A stretch of DNA of 64,000 nt, from NCBI RefSeq assembly GCF_040581485.1, contig NC_090128.1, positions 12,524,001 to 12,588,000 on the forward strand, read 5' to 3'. Shown piece by piece: positions 54,988 through 64,000 of the stretch. A program made the translations under genes and the position numbers. This DNA comes from Linepithema humile (taxonomy: Eukaryota > Arthropoda > Insecta > Hymenoptera > Formicidae). Below the pieces are notes generated by a model. That model saw only the letters and a list, made by a program, of their open reading frames with translations. It was not told the origin of the DNA and ran no database searches. Position 1 is the stretch's first letter, and every line of letters starts with the position of its first letter.

Positions 54988-56326
54988 TGTTACGTCCTGA
55001 TCAGACTACACGATTCTTTTCTTTTCATTAAATACCAGACCTAGTAAACGCGGAACCAACAAAACTCTTAAGAAATATTATAACGCCAGAGCTGTTTTTC
55101 TCATGAGACACCAGGAGCTCGAATCTTCTCACGGAGAAAAATAGCATGGATATTTCAAAATACCTTGGCCGCTCAGCGTGCCTATCGTCGCCAGAAAAAC
55201 CGTAAAAGTCAAAACTTCGCGGTAGCTGGAGTCCTTAACCGACTCCAGACGGTTAGAGTAAGAGATAAAAAGAAAAAACTGGCACCAACTAGTCATACTC
55301 TTGGATTCCACCTACGGGAACTCTAGCTAGTAGATAGGGTTTTACCGAGTAACGATCGGGGAATGACCGCAGTCGCATGCCGAGAAGGCGCGACACCTGA
55401 TACGGCGCACGTGTTTAGTAGGTCTGGGAAACCGAGATGCATTAGTCGCACTCTCCACGCGACACCAAGGGCACGCGACAGTCGTAAACTGTCAAATTTA
55501 TTAGATCAGTGACCCAAGGCTTTGCGAACTTATATACCGATTCTTAACCACCCAATCCGAAAGCCGAGAATCGGGGCAAGCACTTCTATAGACCACCCAT
55601 CATTCCATCGTATGGTCTAAAGACTACGCCCACCCAGATCTTAAGACACTGAGATGCACCCCACCTATACTAATTAACACCAACCGGGTTACGCCACCTC
55701 AAAAACCTACCCCCATCATATATGGACCCGAAACGACGCTATTCCTTATTCGTTAGGGCCTCTTTCTTCCTATCTCATTTCAAGTAACCTAATCATCTAA
55801 ACCCAATCCTATTAGCTAAAAATGACGCCATCCTCCCCCACATTAAAAATTTTTTCGCAAGACTAATTCCTATTCGATCCCCGCTCCAAAAACCTAAGAT
55901 TTTCCAAAGGGATCGACCCCAAAGAAAAAGTATAAAAACCCGTGTTCTGGTGGCTCCGGACACAATCACACACAGTTTTTCAAGCAGTTTGCGCAGTTAT
56001 TCCGTTTAGCTCAGTTTCTCGAAACAGTTTTTCGAGTAGTTCGGGGGCGCGAATCAAAGAGTAAAATCAGTTGATACTTTGTCGCGACCATCTCGTGGTG
56101 CATCTCAAGTAGAAGGCCCATCACCCTGACGACACCATCCCGCAGTAGGGTGCCCACTCGTTTACAAAAGGGTCCGACGCCTATACAACACCTTCCCTCA
56201 ACGGGGCGCCTGCTCAGAACCACCGAACATATTCAACGCGATCCGAAACTACTCTGCAACGAGTAAGTCAGTTCATTTCTCTTTATTTTATTATTTCTTC
56301 TGTCCTCCCTCCGGAAAAATAAAACA

Positions 56327-56362
<36 letters not shown>

Positions 56363-56750
56363 TGAAAAATACACTAATAGAAATATAAAACACGTGTGAA
56401 TAAGAGTTGAGTTTTGTATCGTAATTATAAATTTAATTGAATTAAAATGTTGTCTTTAGTAAATTAAACTTTGTTCTTTTTTTTATTTAACCACACCCTC
56501 CTCGTTTGTCACCCCCTCCACCTTCCCTCTCAAATTGCGCACAAAGGTTCCGCCCCGGGTAATAGGGATTCAATTCCTTGACCCAAAAAGAGAACCACGA
56601 GCGGTTGACTTGTTGACGGAGTAAAGACGACTCTTCCAGTCGCTGACCCGTCGCAAGTCCTAAACGCGCCGCTCGGCTCGTGCGGTCAGACCCGTTTACG
56701 CCGATCGCCGAGCCCAACGAAAAAAATTCTACATCTATCAGGACGTAACA
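54988..56750 (+). repeat. 3' LTR
   Basis: 1,763 bp, same ends as the 5' LTR and apparently identical outside the (CA)n tract, which is 10 bp shorter here. The identity points to a recent insertion. Confidence 0.95.
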
Positions 56751-56938
56751 TAATGTTATAAAAAAAATGTTTCCTTTTTAATTATCTTCTTGTTTTTAAA
56801 TGTGTTTCAATAGAATTTAATAAATATTTAAAATGTTAATTATTTACTGTTTACTTATTAGGGGAGAGAGGCTAGATTCAGGCGCTCGAAGATCACAAGC
56901 CCCTGGGCGCAAATTTTACAAACGCGGCCCTGCGAATA
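56751..56938 (+). mobile_element. 3' end of hAT copy 2
   Basis: Resumes after the LTR element with the duplicated TAAT and runs to the hAT terminus at GCGGCCCTG (minus-strand CAGGGCCGCG), the same end as at 23581. The flank CGAATAGTGTATTAGTTATC matches the flank of copy 1. Confidence 0.8.
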
Positions 56939-56960
56939 GTGTATTAGTTATCGAATTTAA

Positions 56961-57698
56961 AACTATAAAAAGAATTTTTTTTTTTTTTTTTTAATTAGGC
57001 TCAGTTTTTCAATTAAAACTTTAAAATGGTGATACACGCTTATTTATTGAGCCTTAGCTTGTTCTAGGTGCTATTTATTAATATATTTTACATGTGTTTG
57101 TTGTATATCTTACATCTAATTGTCGAACGTTTCGGCACCTTTTTTTGGGCCTTCTTCAGCGAATCTAATTTTTGTTGCGTCTCTTAGTCAAAATTTAAAC
57201 TGGTTGTTTTTTTGGTGTAGGTCTCTTTTGTCCATTTTTACGAACTTTTTGTCCACCCCTTGTTTTTTCTTCGTGTGTCAGACATGGCAACTTAATTCTT
57301 CTGACTGTCTGGATTGATTTTTATTGTGACTTGTTACTTTTGGTGTTGTTCGTGAATGAAACGAACAACACCAAAAGTAACAAGTCACAATAAAAATCAA
57401 TCCAGACAGTCAGAAGAATTAAGTTGCCATGTCTGACACACGAAGAAAAAACAAGGGGTGGACAAAAAGTTCGTAAAAATGGACAAAAGAGACCTACACC
57501 AAAAAAACAACCAGTTTAAATTTTGACTAAGAGACGCAACAAAAATTAGATTCGCTGAAGAAGGCCCAAAAAAAGGTGCCGAAACGTTCGACAATTAGAT
57601 GTAAGATATACAACAAACACATGTAAAATATATTAATAAATAGCACCTAGAACAAGCTAAGGCTCAATAAATAAGCGTGTATCACCATTTTAAAGTTT
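56961..57698. mobile_element. perfect palindrome with hammerhead-like cores (F3), 12-bp target duplication
   Basis: Arms 57015-57353 and 57361-57699 are 339 bp each around a 7-bp spacer (GAATGAA) and appear identical throughout. To the left are a T18 run and TTAATTAGGCTCAG. The whole is flanked by TATCGAATTTAA (56949-56960 and 57699-57710), and the undisrupted sequence exists at 23595. On the plus strand the right arm (57554-57588) has CTGAAGAAGGCCCAAAAAAAGG, GTGCCGAAACGTTCG (given in parts). The mirrored 65-codon frames on both strands are not genes. Variable-length duplication and T-run suggest retrotransposition. Confidence 0.85.
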
Positions 57699-57701
57699 TA
57701 T

Positions 57702-57746
57702 CGAATTTAACTTATCCGTGTCAATACAACCTCTCCAAAAATATAA

Positions 57747-57805
<59 letters not shown>

Positions 57806-57879
57806 AATTATAGATACGCCACCTGTGTCGTCGTCCGCGAACAAGTCCAGGATCTCTTTCTTCTTCGGCACGCTCCTTT
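57702..57879 (-). pseudogene. duplicated WASHC2 exon and intron fragment
   Basis: Matches 23592-23748. On the minus strand 57879-57811 reads VPKKKEILDLFADDDTGG, an LFa-type motif, then a donor GTATCT. Here the exon is in frame, whereas the 23.7-kb copy has lost four bases (AAG AAA GAG). It ends where the THAP-bearing region begins. A (TA)n run at 57755-57802 lies in the intron. Confidence 0.75.
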
Positions 57880-58059
57880 GACTATAGAAACATGGACTGC
57901 TAGTAGTGAAATAAGAGTGTAATGAACAACGCCACCATGGCCCTTACCCAAGAACTAAAATATCATGACGTCACACATGCGTCACACAATACAAAGCATG
58001 ATCGAAAACGATCAACAGCCGGAGTCCTCATCAGTTTATTTATTTTATACAATTAAAAA

Positions 58060-58935
58060 ATGGGTCGTTATTGTTTTGTGGAAAGGTGCAATAGTTCAAA
58101 ATATAAACGTCAACATGACGATAATGATACCAGTTTGTGATTTTTTGGGTATATTATAGTTTGTGTGATTCTAATCTGTATAATACTAGAATACTTTCTA
58201 AAATGTGTAGTTTACGAAGTAAAAATATTTATCTGCTTAAATCAATGAAGAAATCAGTATCTATCTCACTGAAATTTTAACTTTTAATGTCAAAGTATTA
58301 ATAATTTAAGTTATTATTATTCATTTACATATTATTTTAGTGTTTTTATTTTGTCTTGTCGCATATTATAATAAACATATTAAATATCTTAATAAAATAA
58401 CGTGATGTTTATATAATTCGAAAGAATAATTACATACATATGAATAATAGATTTCCGAGCAATCCAAGTCTTAAAGAGAAGTGGATCGAAGCATTAGTAA
58501 CTTTAAATAAACAAGAAAGTGCACGAAATGTACCGAAAAGTAGTCGCATCTACATTTTACACTTTACATCAGAGTGTATAGAACGTTTCGGTTATGAACA
58601 ATTTCGATTAAAATCAAATTCTATTCCATCTATTTTTCCACGTGCCCAAGAACAAACGTAATACAATTAATATAATTACAATTACAGTGAACATTTGTAA
58701 CATCTATTATTTAGTAAATCTATTAGTATAATTATTGTAAATTACAGAATAGAAATATTACCAGCAACGCCAGAAATTCCATTGCTAAGTACAGATGTGA
58801 TCAATGATGATCAATGCCTAATTGAATCGGAATATATCGAAGCTAGAAAAATAACGACAGAAATGTCTCCAAGTAATCAAGATCTTGATCCAAAAAGAAT
58901 GAACAAATCTAAAAATAACTTAACACCAACAAGGT
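58060..58935 (+). pseudogene. THAP-domain protein fragment 1
   Basis: ATG at 58060 encodes MGRYCFVERCNSSKYK, the CX4C opening of a THAP zinc finger. A second exon from about 58447 has FPSNPSLKEKWIEALVTLN and HFTSECIERFGYEQF...SIPSIFP, the rest of the finger, but the first Cys of the CxxH pair is Tyr (IYILHF). A third exon, 58746-58935, is acidic and ends at a GTAAAC donor. The junction between the first two exons could not be put in phase. With a metal ligand lost, DNA binding is unlikely. Confidence 0.6.
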
Positions 58936-59191
58936 AAACACATCTTTATTATTTTATTATTTTATTATTTTATATTATAACGTTACGATGCATTTACGTT
59001 TATTTTATTTTTATAATAACGTTATAACATTATTTCTTTCTTTATAATAAAATTATTAAGTCTGTAATAATAATGATATTGTTTTTATATTTAACCTTTA
59101 CTTATTCTCAGATATTTTACATTTGAATTTCCCGCTTTTTGGGCAAAAGGCGGAGCTAATATCGTTAGAGATGTCCATTACATCTGTTTAA
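58936..59191. other. AT-rich spacer
   Basis: Repeated TTATTTTATTATTTTA words, no gene. Confidence 0.4.
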
Positions 59192-59810
59192 GGCTACGTT
59201 CGGAAACCTCACACTCTGTGTAGTGTGGTGATTTTCAGTGGAGAAGTAGTGGGGATATCGTGTGCCTTCGGGTGTAGAGTGTTTCCGAACAGTTGGTTGT
59301 GCGTTGATGGATATTTTGATTTCGATCGTGTCATCCGGACAATCTATAGTGACACTAAAATCTAATTGTCTTCGCGTTTCGATCTCCTTGTCCAACGATC
59401 AATCTTTTTAATTTCAATCTAGGAATCTTAGGAATTTTTTGGCGCACGCACTTCTAAGTATTATATAATTACAAAATATGTACTCATATCAGTCGCTACA
59501 TTATACGACAAATGCAAATTTATAAATGTATGTAGGTTCATATATCGCGATTTGTATATAATTTTCAAAGCTAAGCAGTTTTATTTTTCCTAGTGAATAT
59601 CTTTGCCATTCTAAGGTTACTTTCGAAAACGTTACTCTTGAATCACACTGACTCCCCTTGCTTTTTCGGCGAGTGGTTTCGTGGCACACTGGTGGTACTC
59701 GTTCAACGTTTTCGAACGATTCACCCGAATGCACATTAAGTACCACTAACGTGTTTCCGAACGGTTATTGTGTGTTGGTGTGCACACAGTGTGTGTTTCC
59801 GAACGCAGTC
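59192..59810. mobile_element. 619-bp MITE with GGCTACGTTCGGAAAC ends
   Basis: Left GGCTACGTTCGGAAACC, right GTGTTTCCGAACGCAGTC. Internal copies TGTTTCCGAACAGTTGG and GTTTCCGAACGGTTATTG suggest a tandem or nested pair. Flanks TAA and AAA may be a mutated 3-bp duplication. Confidence 0.6.
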
Positions 59811-59817
59811 AAACATT

Positions 59818-59945
59818 GGCCGCGTTCAGCAGACTCAACAGTTGTAGATTTTCCGCTGAATCTCGACTGTTAATTTGTTGGTTCTGAAAGTAAGAACCAA
59901 TCACGTTCGATTGCTACTAAGCGGTTTGTTCTGCTGAATGCGGCC
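59818..59945. mobile_element. 128-bp MITE with ATT duplication
   Basis: GGCCGCGTTCAGCAGACTCA to TTCTGCTGAATGCGGCC, flanked by ATT at 59815-59817 and 59946-59948. The centre pairs as TTGGTTCT / AGAACCAA. PIF/Harbinger-like by duplication size. Confidence 0.8.
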
Positions 59946-60133
59946 ATTGCTTCAATGGGAAAAGGGGGGGAACACTAGTAGTCCATGGTGTAAAGAATAT
60001 AAGGTGAAGCATTCCGATGGTTGCGCAGTGGTTCAAAAGTAGTGGGGAACAGCGAACCAATCAAATATGCCCGGTGATGCAAAATTCAATATGGCCGGCG
60101 CACTTTGACAAGTCGACGATAAATTTTCAACCA

Positions 60134-60896
60134 TGCCAAGTTGTTTTGTGAGAAACTGTAAAAACCGGACGAATTATATATTTAACAAAAAAATGAAATA
60201 TTACTCGTTCCCTCAAGATCCTGAGCTGCGAAGAAAATGGTTACAGGCTTGCCAGAGGGATGAAAATTCAAAGATTACACGTGGTTAGTAAATATTACAT
60301 TGCATTTACATTTTTTTCATATTAATAAATATATAATAATTGTATTGTTCAAATATATTAATTATTTAATTGTAAAATTTATAAATAGGCAACAAAAGCT
60401 TATAGCTCGCCTAAATAGTATATGACATACTTATTCAGCTTGCATAGTTCATAGTTCTATGCAGCAATATTATGCCAGAATTAACAATATGTATATTGTT
60501 TTGCATAAAATATATATTGCAATAATTTATATGAATATTACTTCCATATTAGAAGCAGTATGTGAGGTACATTTCACGTCGGACTGTATCGAGGAACACT
60601 CTCGAGGGAACTGCATTCGTCCTTCTGTGAATTTTTTTAAAGCCGCAAAAATAATGAATACTGAATTTATCGCATTTCATGGAAATGACTTTAATGTCGG
60701 AAATAAAATTTTTGATAAACTGACCGAGCTAGTATACAATAAATTACACCATGAATTTCCAAGAGAGGTTGTCGCATGTTTGGTACGAACGAGAACGTAT
60801 ATTAGATTAAGAGAAAAAAATAAAAAAATTGTTATGACAAGTATTGAAAAAAATAAGAAAAAAAAGTTAAAACATATGTGTAATATTATTTTGTGA
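60134..60896 (+). pseudogene. THAP-domain protein fragment 2
   Basis: Exon 1 (60134-60283) encodes MPSCFVRNCKNRT, a CX4C opening, and after a one-base loss near 60178 the YYSFPQDPELRRKWLQAC segment with the conserved Pro and Trp. Donor GTTAGT at 60284, acceptor AGAAG at 60555, then exon 2 gives VCEVHFTSDCIEEHSRG, completing a C2CH THAP finger with all ligands, and a Lys-rich C-terminus (stop at 60894). Splice phase fits. The single frameshift makes it a pseudogene unless it is an assembly error. No transposase core follows. Confidence 0.7.
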
Positions 60897-61186
60897 TTTC
60901 TTAGTCTTAGGCTATTATTTTATACCTTGTTATTTTTTATTTATTATTTTGAAATTTGTTTTATTTTATGTATTTTATTGTATTGAATTTTAATGTATTT
61001 TATTTAATTTTTGAATGCAATAAAATTAATATAATAAATTTTAATATAAATATAAATACTGTTTTTATTTTCAAATAACTTACTACATTTATAATTGGCG
61101 CGTTTCCTCATCGGGCAAATTTGATTGGTTGAAATTTTAAGTCGCCGCCATATGCGCAATACTTCACCTTATATTCTTTACACCAT

Positions 61187-61345
61187 GGCCGGTATTCATA
61201 GTCCGTTCTTATATTCAAGATCGTCTTAAGTATAAACTTATATTCGCTCTCTTCGTCAGACACAATCTATGTGTGACGAAGAGAGCGAATATAAGTCCGT
61301 GCTTAAGACGATTTTGAATATAAGAACGGACTATGAATACCGCCC
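61187..61345. mobile_element. 159-bp hairpin MITE with CAT duplication
   Basis: GGCCGGTATTCATAGTCCGT and its inverse GGACTATGAATACCGCCC, flanked by CAT at 61184-61186 and 61346-61348. The arms pair almost to the centre (CTCTCTTCGTCA / TGACGAAGAGAG). Confidence 0.85.
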
Positions 61346-61376
61346 CATGTAGTAGTCCATGTTTCTATAGTCAAAG

Positions 61377-61870
61377 ATCTACCTACGTTCGTATATTTGC
61401 CGTCGCACCACCGACACCACCGACGCTCGACGTCGATCCTGACTGCGTCCATTTCGGCTCGCGTTCCACTTCGTCTCACTGGTTCGTATTTTAGCGCCAC
61501 TTCGTGATGTTCTCCTGTTATGAAATCTCAAAAAACTATATATTTTTTTGCACGAAATTGAAAAACATGGAAAGAGGTAGCGATATGAATGACAGATGGC
61601 ATTTAAAAAGTTGAGGACTATTGCAATATCATTTCTCAGTTTTATTTTTCAAATGTTAAATATTTATTTTTATATTATCTATTAATATATTTTCCTTTTC
61701 TACAGCATTTTTATCGTATTTTCTATAGAATTGATGTAATTTTTATATATGTAAAAGAGAAGAGACAGTACGCAGATATTGAAAATAAAAAAGTAAAATA
61801 ATTAAGTAAAAGTAATAACTAATTTAGTTGAACGATTAGCTTCATTTGGCTGCACTGATTGTTTTGTTTT
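61377..61870. other. flank of the DUF4806 gene
   Basis: A GC-richer segment at 61377-61500, then AT-rich sequence; probably the 3' UTR of the minus-strand gene to the right. No separate gene. Confidence 0.4.
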
Positions 61871-64000
61871 TTATTTGGCTTCTGACAACCAATCTCTAAT
61901 GCATATGATAATTTCATCATCTATTATATTTACATAACGTTTCATCATGGTGAATCTGACGGATACTGAAATGATAAGAAACATTATTTTGATTGTTTTT
62001 TTTTCAAATAAGTATCCTAGCAAATTTCTTTGAAATTTCTCTTATTTTCCATTGTAATTAAAAGATTTCTAAACAAATAAATTTCACTAAAACATTGCAC
62101 CACACAGGGTGATTTAAATATTTTTAATTAATTTATAAATATATTAATTAGTTTAACACATAAAGTAAGATATAATCTTTTGAAACATAACTTTTCTAAA
62201 CATAATATAGAAATTAAGATAAAATTTGCAATACTTACTAAGGACTAATTTCGCCAAAAATAAATCCCTAAAAGCAAGTTTTTGCTTACGTTTACCCCAG
62301 TTATATTTTCTTCCAACTTTGGGTGTTAAAATTCGATACATCACTTGCTTGACAATGATTTGTAGATTATTACCGCCTATTTTTGACAATTCTGTAGCCT
62401 AAAAGATTAGCATATAAAATATATGTATATTTATTTATATAATTATAGTATAATTTTAGTATTATAACAATCATTTTACCACGTTATAGAATATTGGTTT
62501 ATTTTCTAAAATTTTCTCAATTTCTTGAAGCTCGTTGTCTGATTTCACTGGCAATCTTTCAATGCATGTTGTAAATTGTAATAATTGTTCACTTGTCATA
62601 TTTTGATTAGCATTTTCTTGATCAACGGGAAAATTAGGCTGCTTTAATGATTCTACGTACTCATTTAATTTTTCCATTCGGCCATCAATGCTATGTAGGT
62701 ATTGTAGAACTTGGCGTTGAAAATCTAAAGAATTTAAAACATATAAATAAATACTAAACAGAATCTTAGCACATTTTACGAATTGCTGTTGCAAATAAAT
62801 TAAAAAGTATGCATAGCAATATGCATTGTAATATGCACTCAAACATATTTTCTCCATATATAGAACATATTTTCTCCATACGTATTACCTTTTGTTTCAT
62901 CTGCGTGTTTTTGAAAATTAGTATGGATCTCAGCTAAAATATTATCAGAATGTTGCTTTTTGCTTTCGCCGACTTGGTAAACATTATTATTCGATTTATT
63001 GCTATGTGCTTTATTAGCTGAATCTAAAAAGAAAACTTCTTAGAAAACTAACGTCAAAATTCTTCATAATTTTTTCACTTAATTAACCGTACTTTTATGT
63101 GCCGAATTTGGTGAAAATATAGTTTTATCTGCTTTATATATCGGAAAATTAATGGACAATTCCTCTTCGCTACACTTGTTTTCCGTATCAGTGTCTCTAT
63201 CACTGTATTTTTTTTCAGATTTCGGTACACGAAGTCCTTTTCCATATTCAACAGACTCAGATAGTGATGAGAGATTATCTCTATGGAATGTTGTTTTGTA
63301 TATTGTTTGAGCTATTTCATAGTTGTCTAGAAAAAATATAATATATAGTTAAGTTATAGTTCCTGATAAAAATTTTTTCTTTAAAAATCTTATTCATATA
63401 GTAAAGTTATATTTACTATTCAATTAATTGAACAATTTTTAATAAATAAATTAAAAGTCAAAATCGTACGAATATAGACAAAATATGAACATTTATCTAT
63501 TAATTAAATATATCAAACTTTATAAAGTGTTAATGCATATTTATAATTACGTAGAAAAAAATGCATAAAATTAAACTACATTTTCTATTATTGGTAACTA
63601 TATAATAGAATTTTAAACTTATTATATATTTCAAAATATATTTTTCCATAACTAATTGTACAAGATCTAAACTGTTACAATTGTTTCAACCTTATTGTTA
63701 TATTTATTCTGTTTTACTATTTAAGTTATAAAAAATATATACAAATTTTTAACAATATATAAGCACAAAAAACTGCAATTTAAATATATTAAAGTATTTT
63801 GATGTAATATTTACCATATTGTGCTAAAACTTTGATCCTCATTGTTTCCCAATCATCTGTTGGAATTTCTCTTTTTTTAATAAGCTCAGATAATTTTGTC
63901 GTCAATGATGGCCACGCACATTTCCGTTTACTAATTATCCAATTATTTGGAATAACTTGTATAAAGTCATTTATTTGAAAATGGCAAATGCACCATGCCA
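61871..64000 (-). CDS. DUF4806-domain protein (partial at window edge)
   Basis: Six minus-strand exons with canonical sites and an open frame throughout: 64000-63815 (partial; WCICHFQINDFIQVIPNNWI, CAWPSL), 63326-63089 (acidic), 63023-62889, 62724-62480 (QYLHSIDGRMEKLNEYVESL coiled coil; then QENANQNMTSEQ, ERLPVKSDNELQEIEKIL), 62398-62240 (IGGNNLQIIVKQVMYRILTP, YNWGKRKQKLAF) and 61965-61871 (IIICIRDWLSEAK, stop). The last three exons form a DUF4806 domain, a family of unknown function common in insects and often found in large lineage-specific copy numbers, perhaps transposon-derived. The N-terminal exon resembles the N-terminus found with BEN-domain proteins. The start codon lies beyond the window. 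Confidence 0.75.

Larger units (their letters stand above)
41716..56750 (+). mobile_element. 15-kb Ty3/gypsy LTR retrotransposon with env and Tudor ORFs
   Basis: Two LTRs bounded by TGTTACGTCC...GGACGTAACA and flanked by TAAT (41712-41715, 56751-56754). Order: LTR, primer site, gag, pro, pol (RT-RNase H-integrase), env, Tudor ORF, long 3' untranslated region, polypurine tract, LTR. All ORFs except pro-pol frame changes are open, and the LTRs appear identical apart from CA-repeat length. The position is unusual: it sits exactly at the stop codon of hAT copy 2. It is probably a young, possibly competent endogenous element. Confidence 0.95.
57878..61376. mobile_element. THAP-bearing DNA-transposon remnant, composite
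   Basis: CTTTGACTATAGAAACATGG at 57879 recurs inverted at 61352-61376 (CATGTTTCTATAGTCAAAG), giving about 23-bp outer inverted ends. Inside, CATGGTGTAAAGAATATAAG (59979) and its inverse (61170-61189) mark a second pair. Two THAP genes lie between. THAP domains are used by P elements and Kolobok, so this may be a P-like family, but no catalytic domain remains. Confidence 0.5.

Noticed and set aside
57120..57594. Two mirrored 65-codon frames on opposite strands
   Set aside because: They are the same sequence in the two arms of the palindrome and have no domain or start context.

Overview
The window is AT-rich, intron-containing animal DNA, most likely from an ant or a close hymenopteran. I infer this from the mix of decayed mobile elements (piggyBac, pogo/Tigger, ZMYM1-type hAT, CACTA-like, Kolobok/Mutator-like, THAP-bearing elements, Ty3/gypsy with an envelope) and from the few host genes: CYP4-type P450s, an SDR16C-type dehydrogenase, the WASH-complex subunit WASHC2/FAM21 and a DUF4806 gene. 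I see no prokaryotic operons, tRNA or rRNA genes, or CRISPR. Most host genes here are broken by stops or frameshifts. The longest intact reading frames belong to mobile elements; the DUF4806 gene at the right edge is the only host-like gene that reads open.

Layout. 0-9 kb: a mariner-type transposase end, a fragment of an LTR on the minus strand, the last two exons of one CYP4 pseudogene and the first exon of another, a piggyBac remnant and a pogo-like pseudogene. 9-18 kb: foldback MITEs with clear target duplications, an SDR pseudogene on the minus strand, and a frameshifted CACTA-like transposase. 18-28 kb: a second minus-strand LTR fragment, FLYWCH and LINE scraps, hAT copy 1 carrying its own MITE and a Kolobok-like insertion, then a multi-exon WASHC2 pseudogene on the minus strand. 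29.09-39.81 kb: a 10.7-kb CACTA-like element with 1,140-bp inverted arms, an apparently intact five-exon... strictly, four-exon transposase on the minus strand and a divergently transcribed BEN-domain gene on the plus strand. 40.27-56.94 kb: hAT copy 2, split exactly at its stop codon by a 15-kb LTR retrotransposon. 56.9-61.4 kb: a duplicated WASHC2 exon, a perfect 339-bp-arm palindrome, and THAP-domain gene remnants among MITEs. 61.9-64 kb: the DUF4806 gene.

The most notable system is the LTR retrotransposon at 41716-56750. Its LTRs look identical apart from a (CA)n length change. It has a tRNA-Pro-like primer site, Gag with six zinc knuckles, a likely -1 frameshift into protease, a complete gypsy Pol, an Env-like glycoprotein (possibly chuvirus-like), and a further 211-residue ORF that reads as an extended Tudor domain. 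Both env and the Tudor ORF have a splice acceptor right in front of the ATG, so both look like spliced subgenomic products. Tudor proteins are scaffolds of the PIWI-piRNA pathway that silences such elements, so a transposon-borne Tudor protein may interfere with silencing or recruit host factors; that role is inference.

A second theme is genome archaeology. The two hAT copies share the same internal MITE and the same WASHC2 flank, so they arose by duplication of a segment, not by two insertions. A third theme is a set of foldback elements that each carry a hammerhead-ribozyme-like CTGANGA...GAAAC core in their arms.
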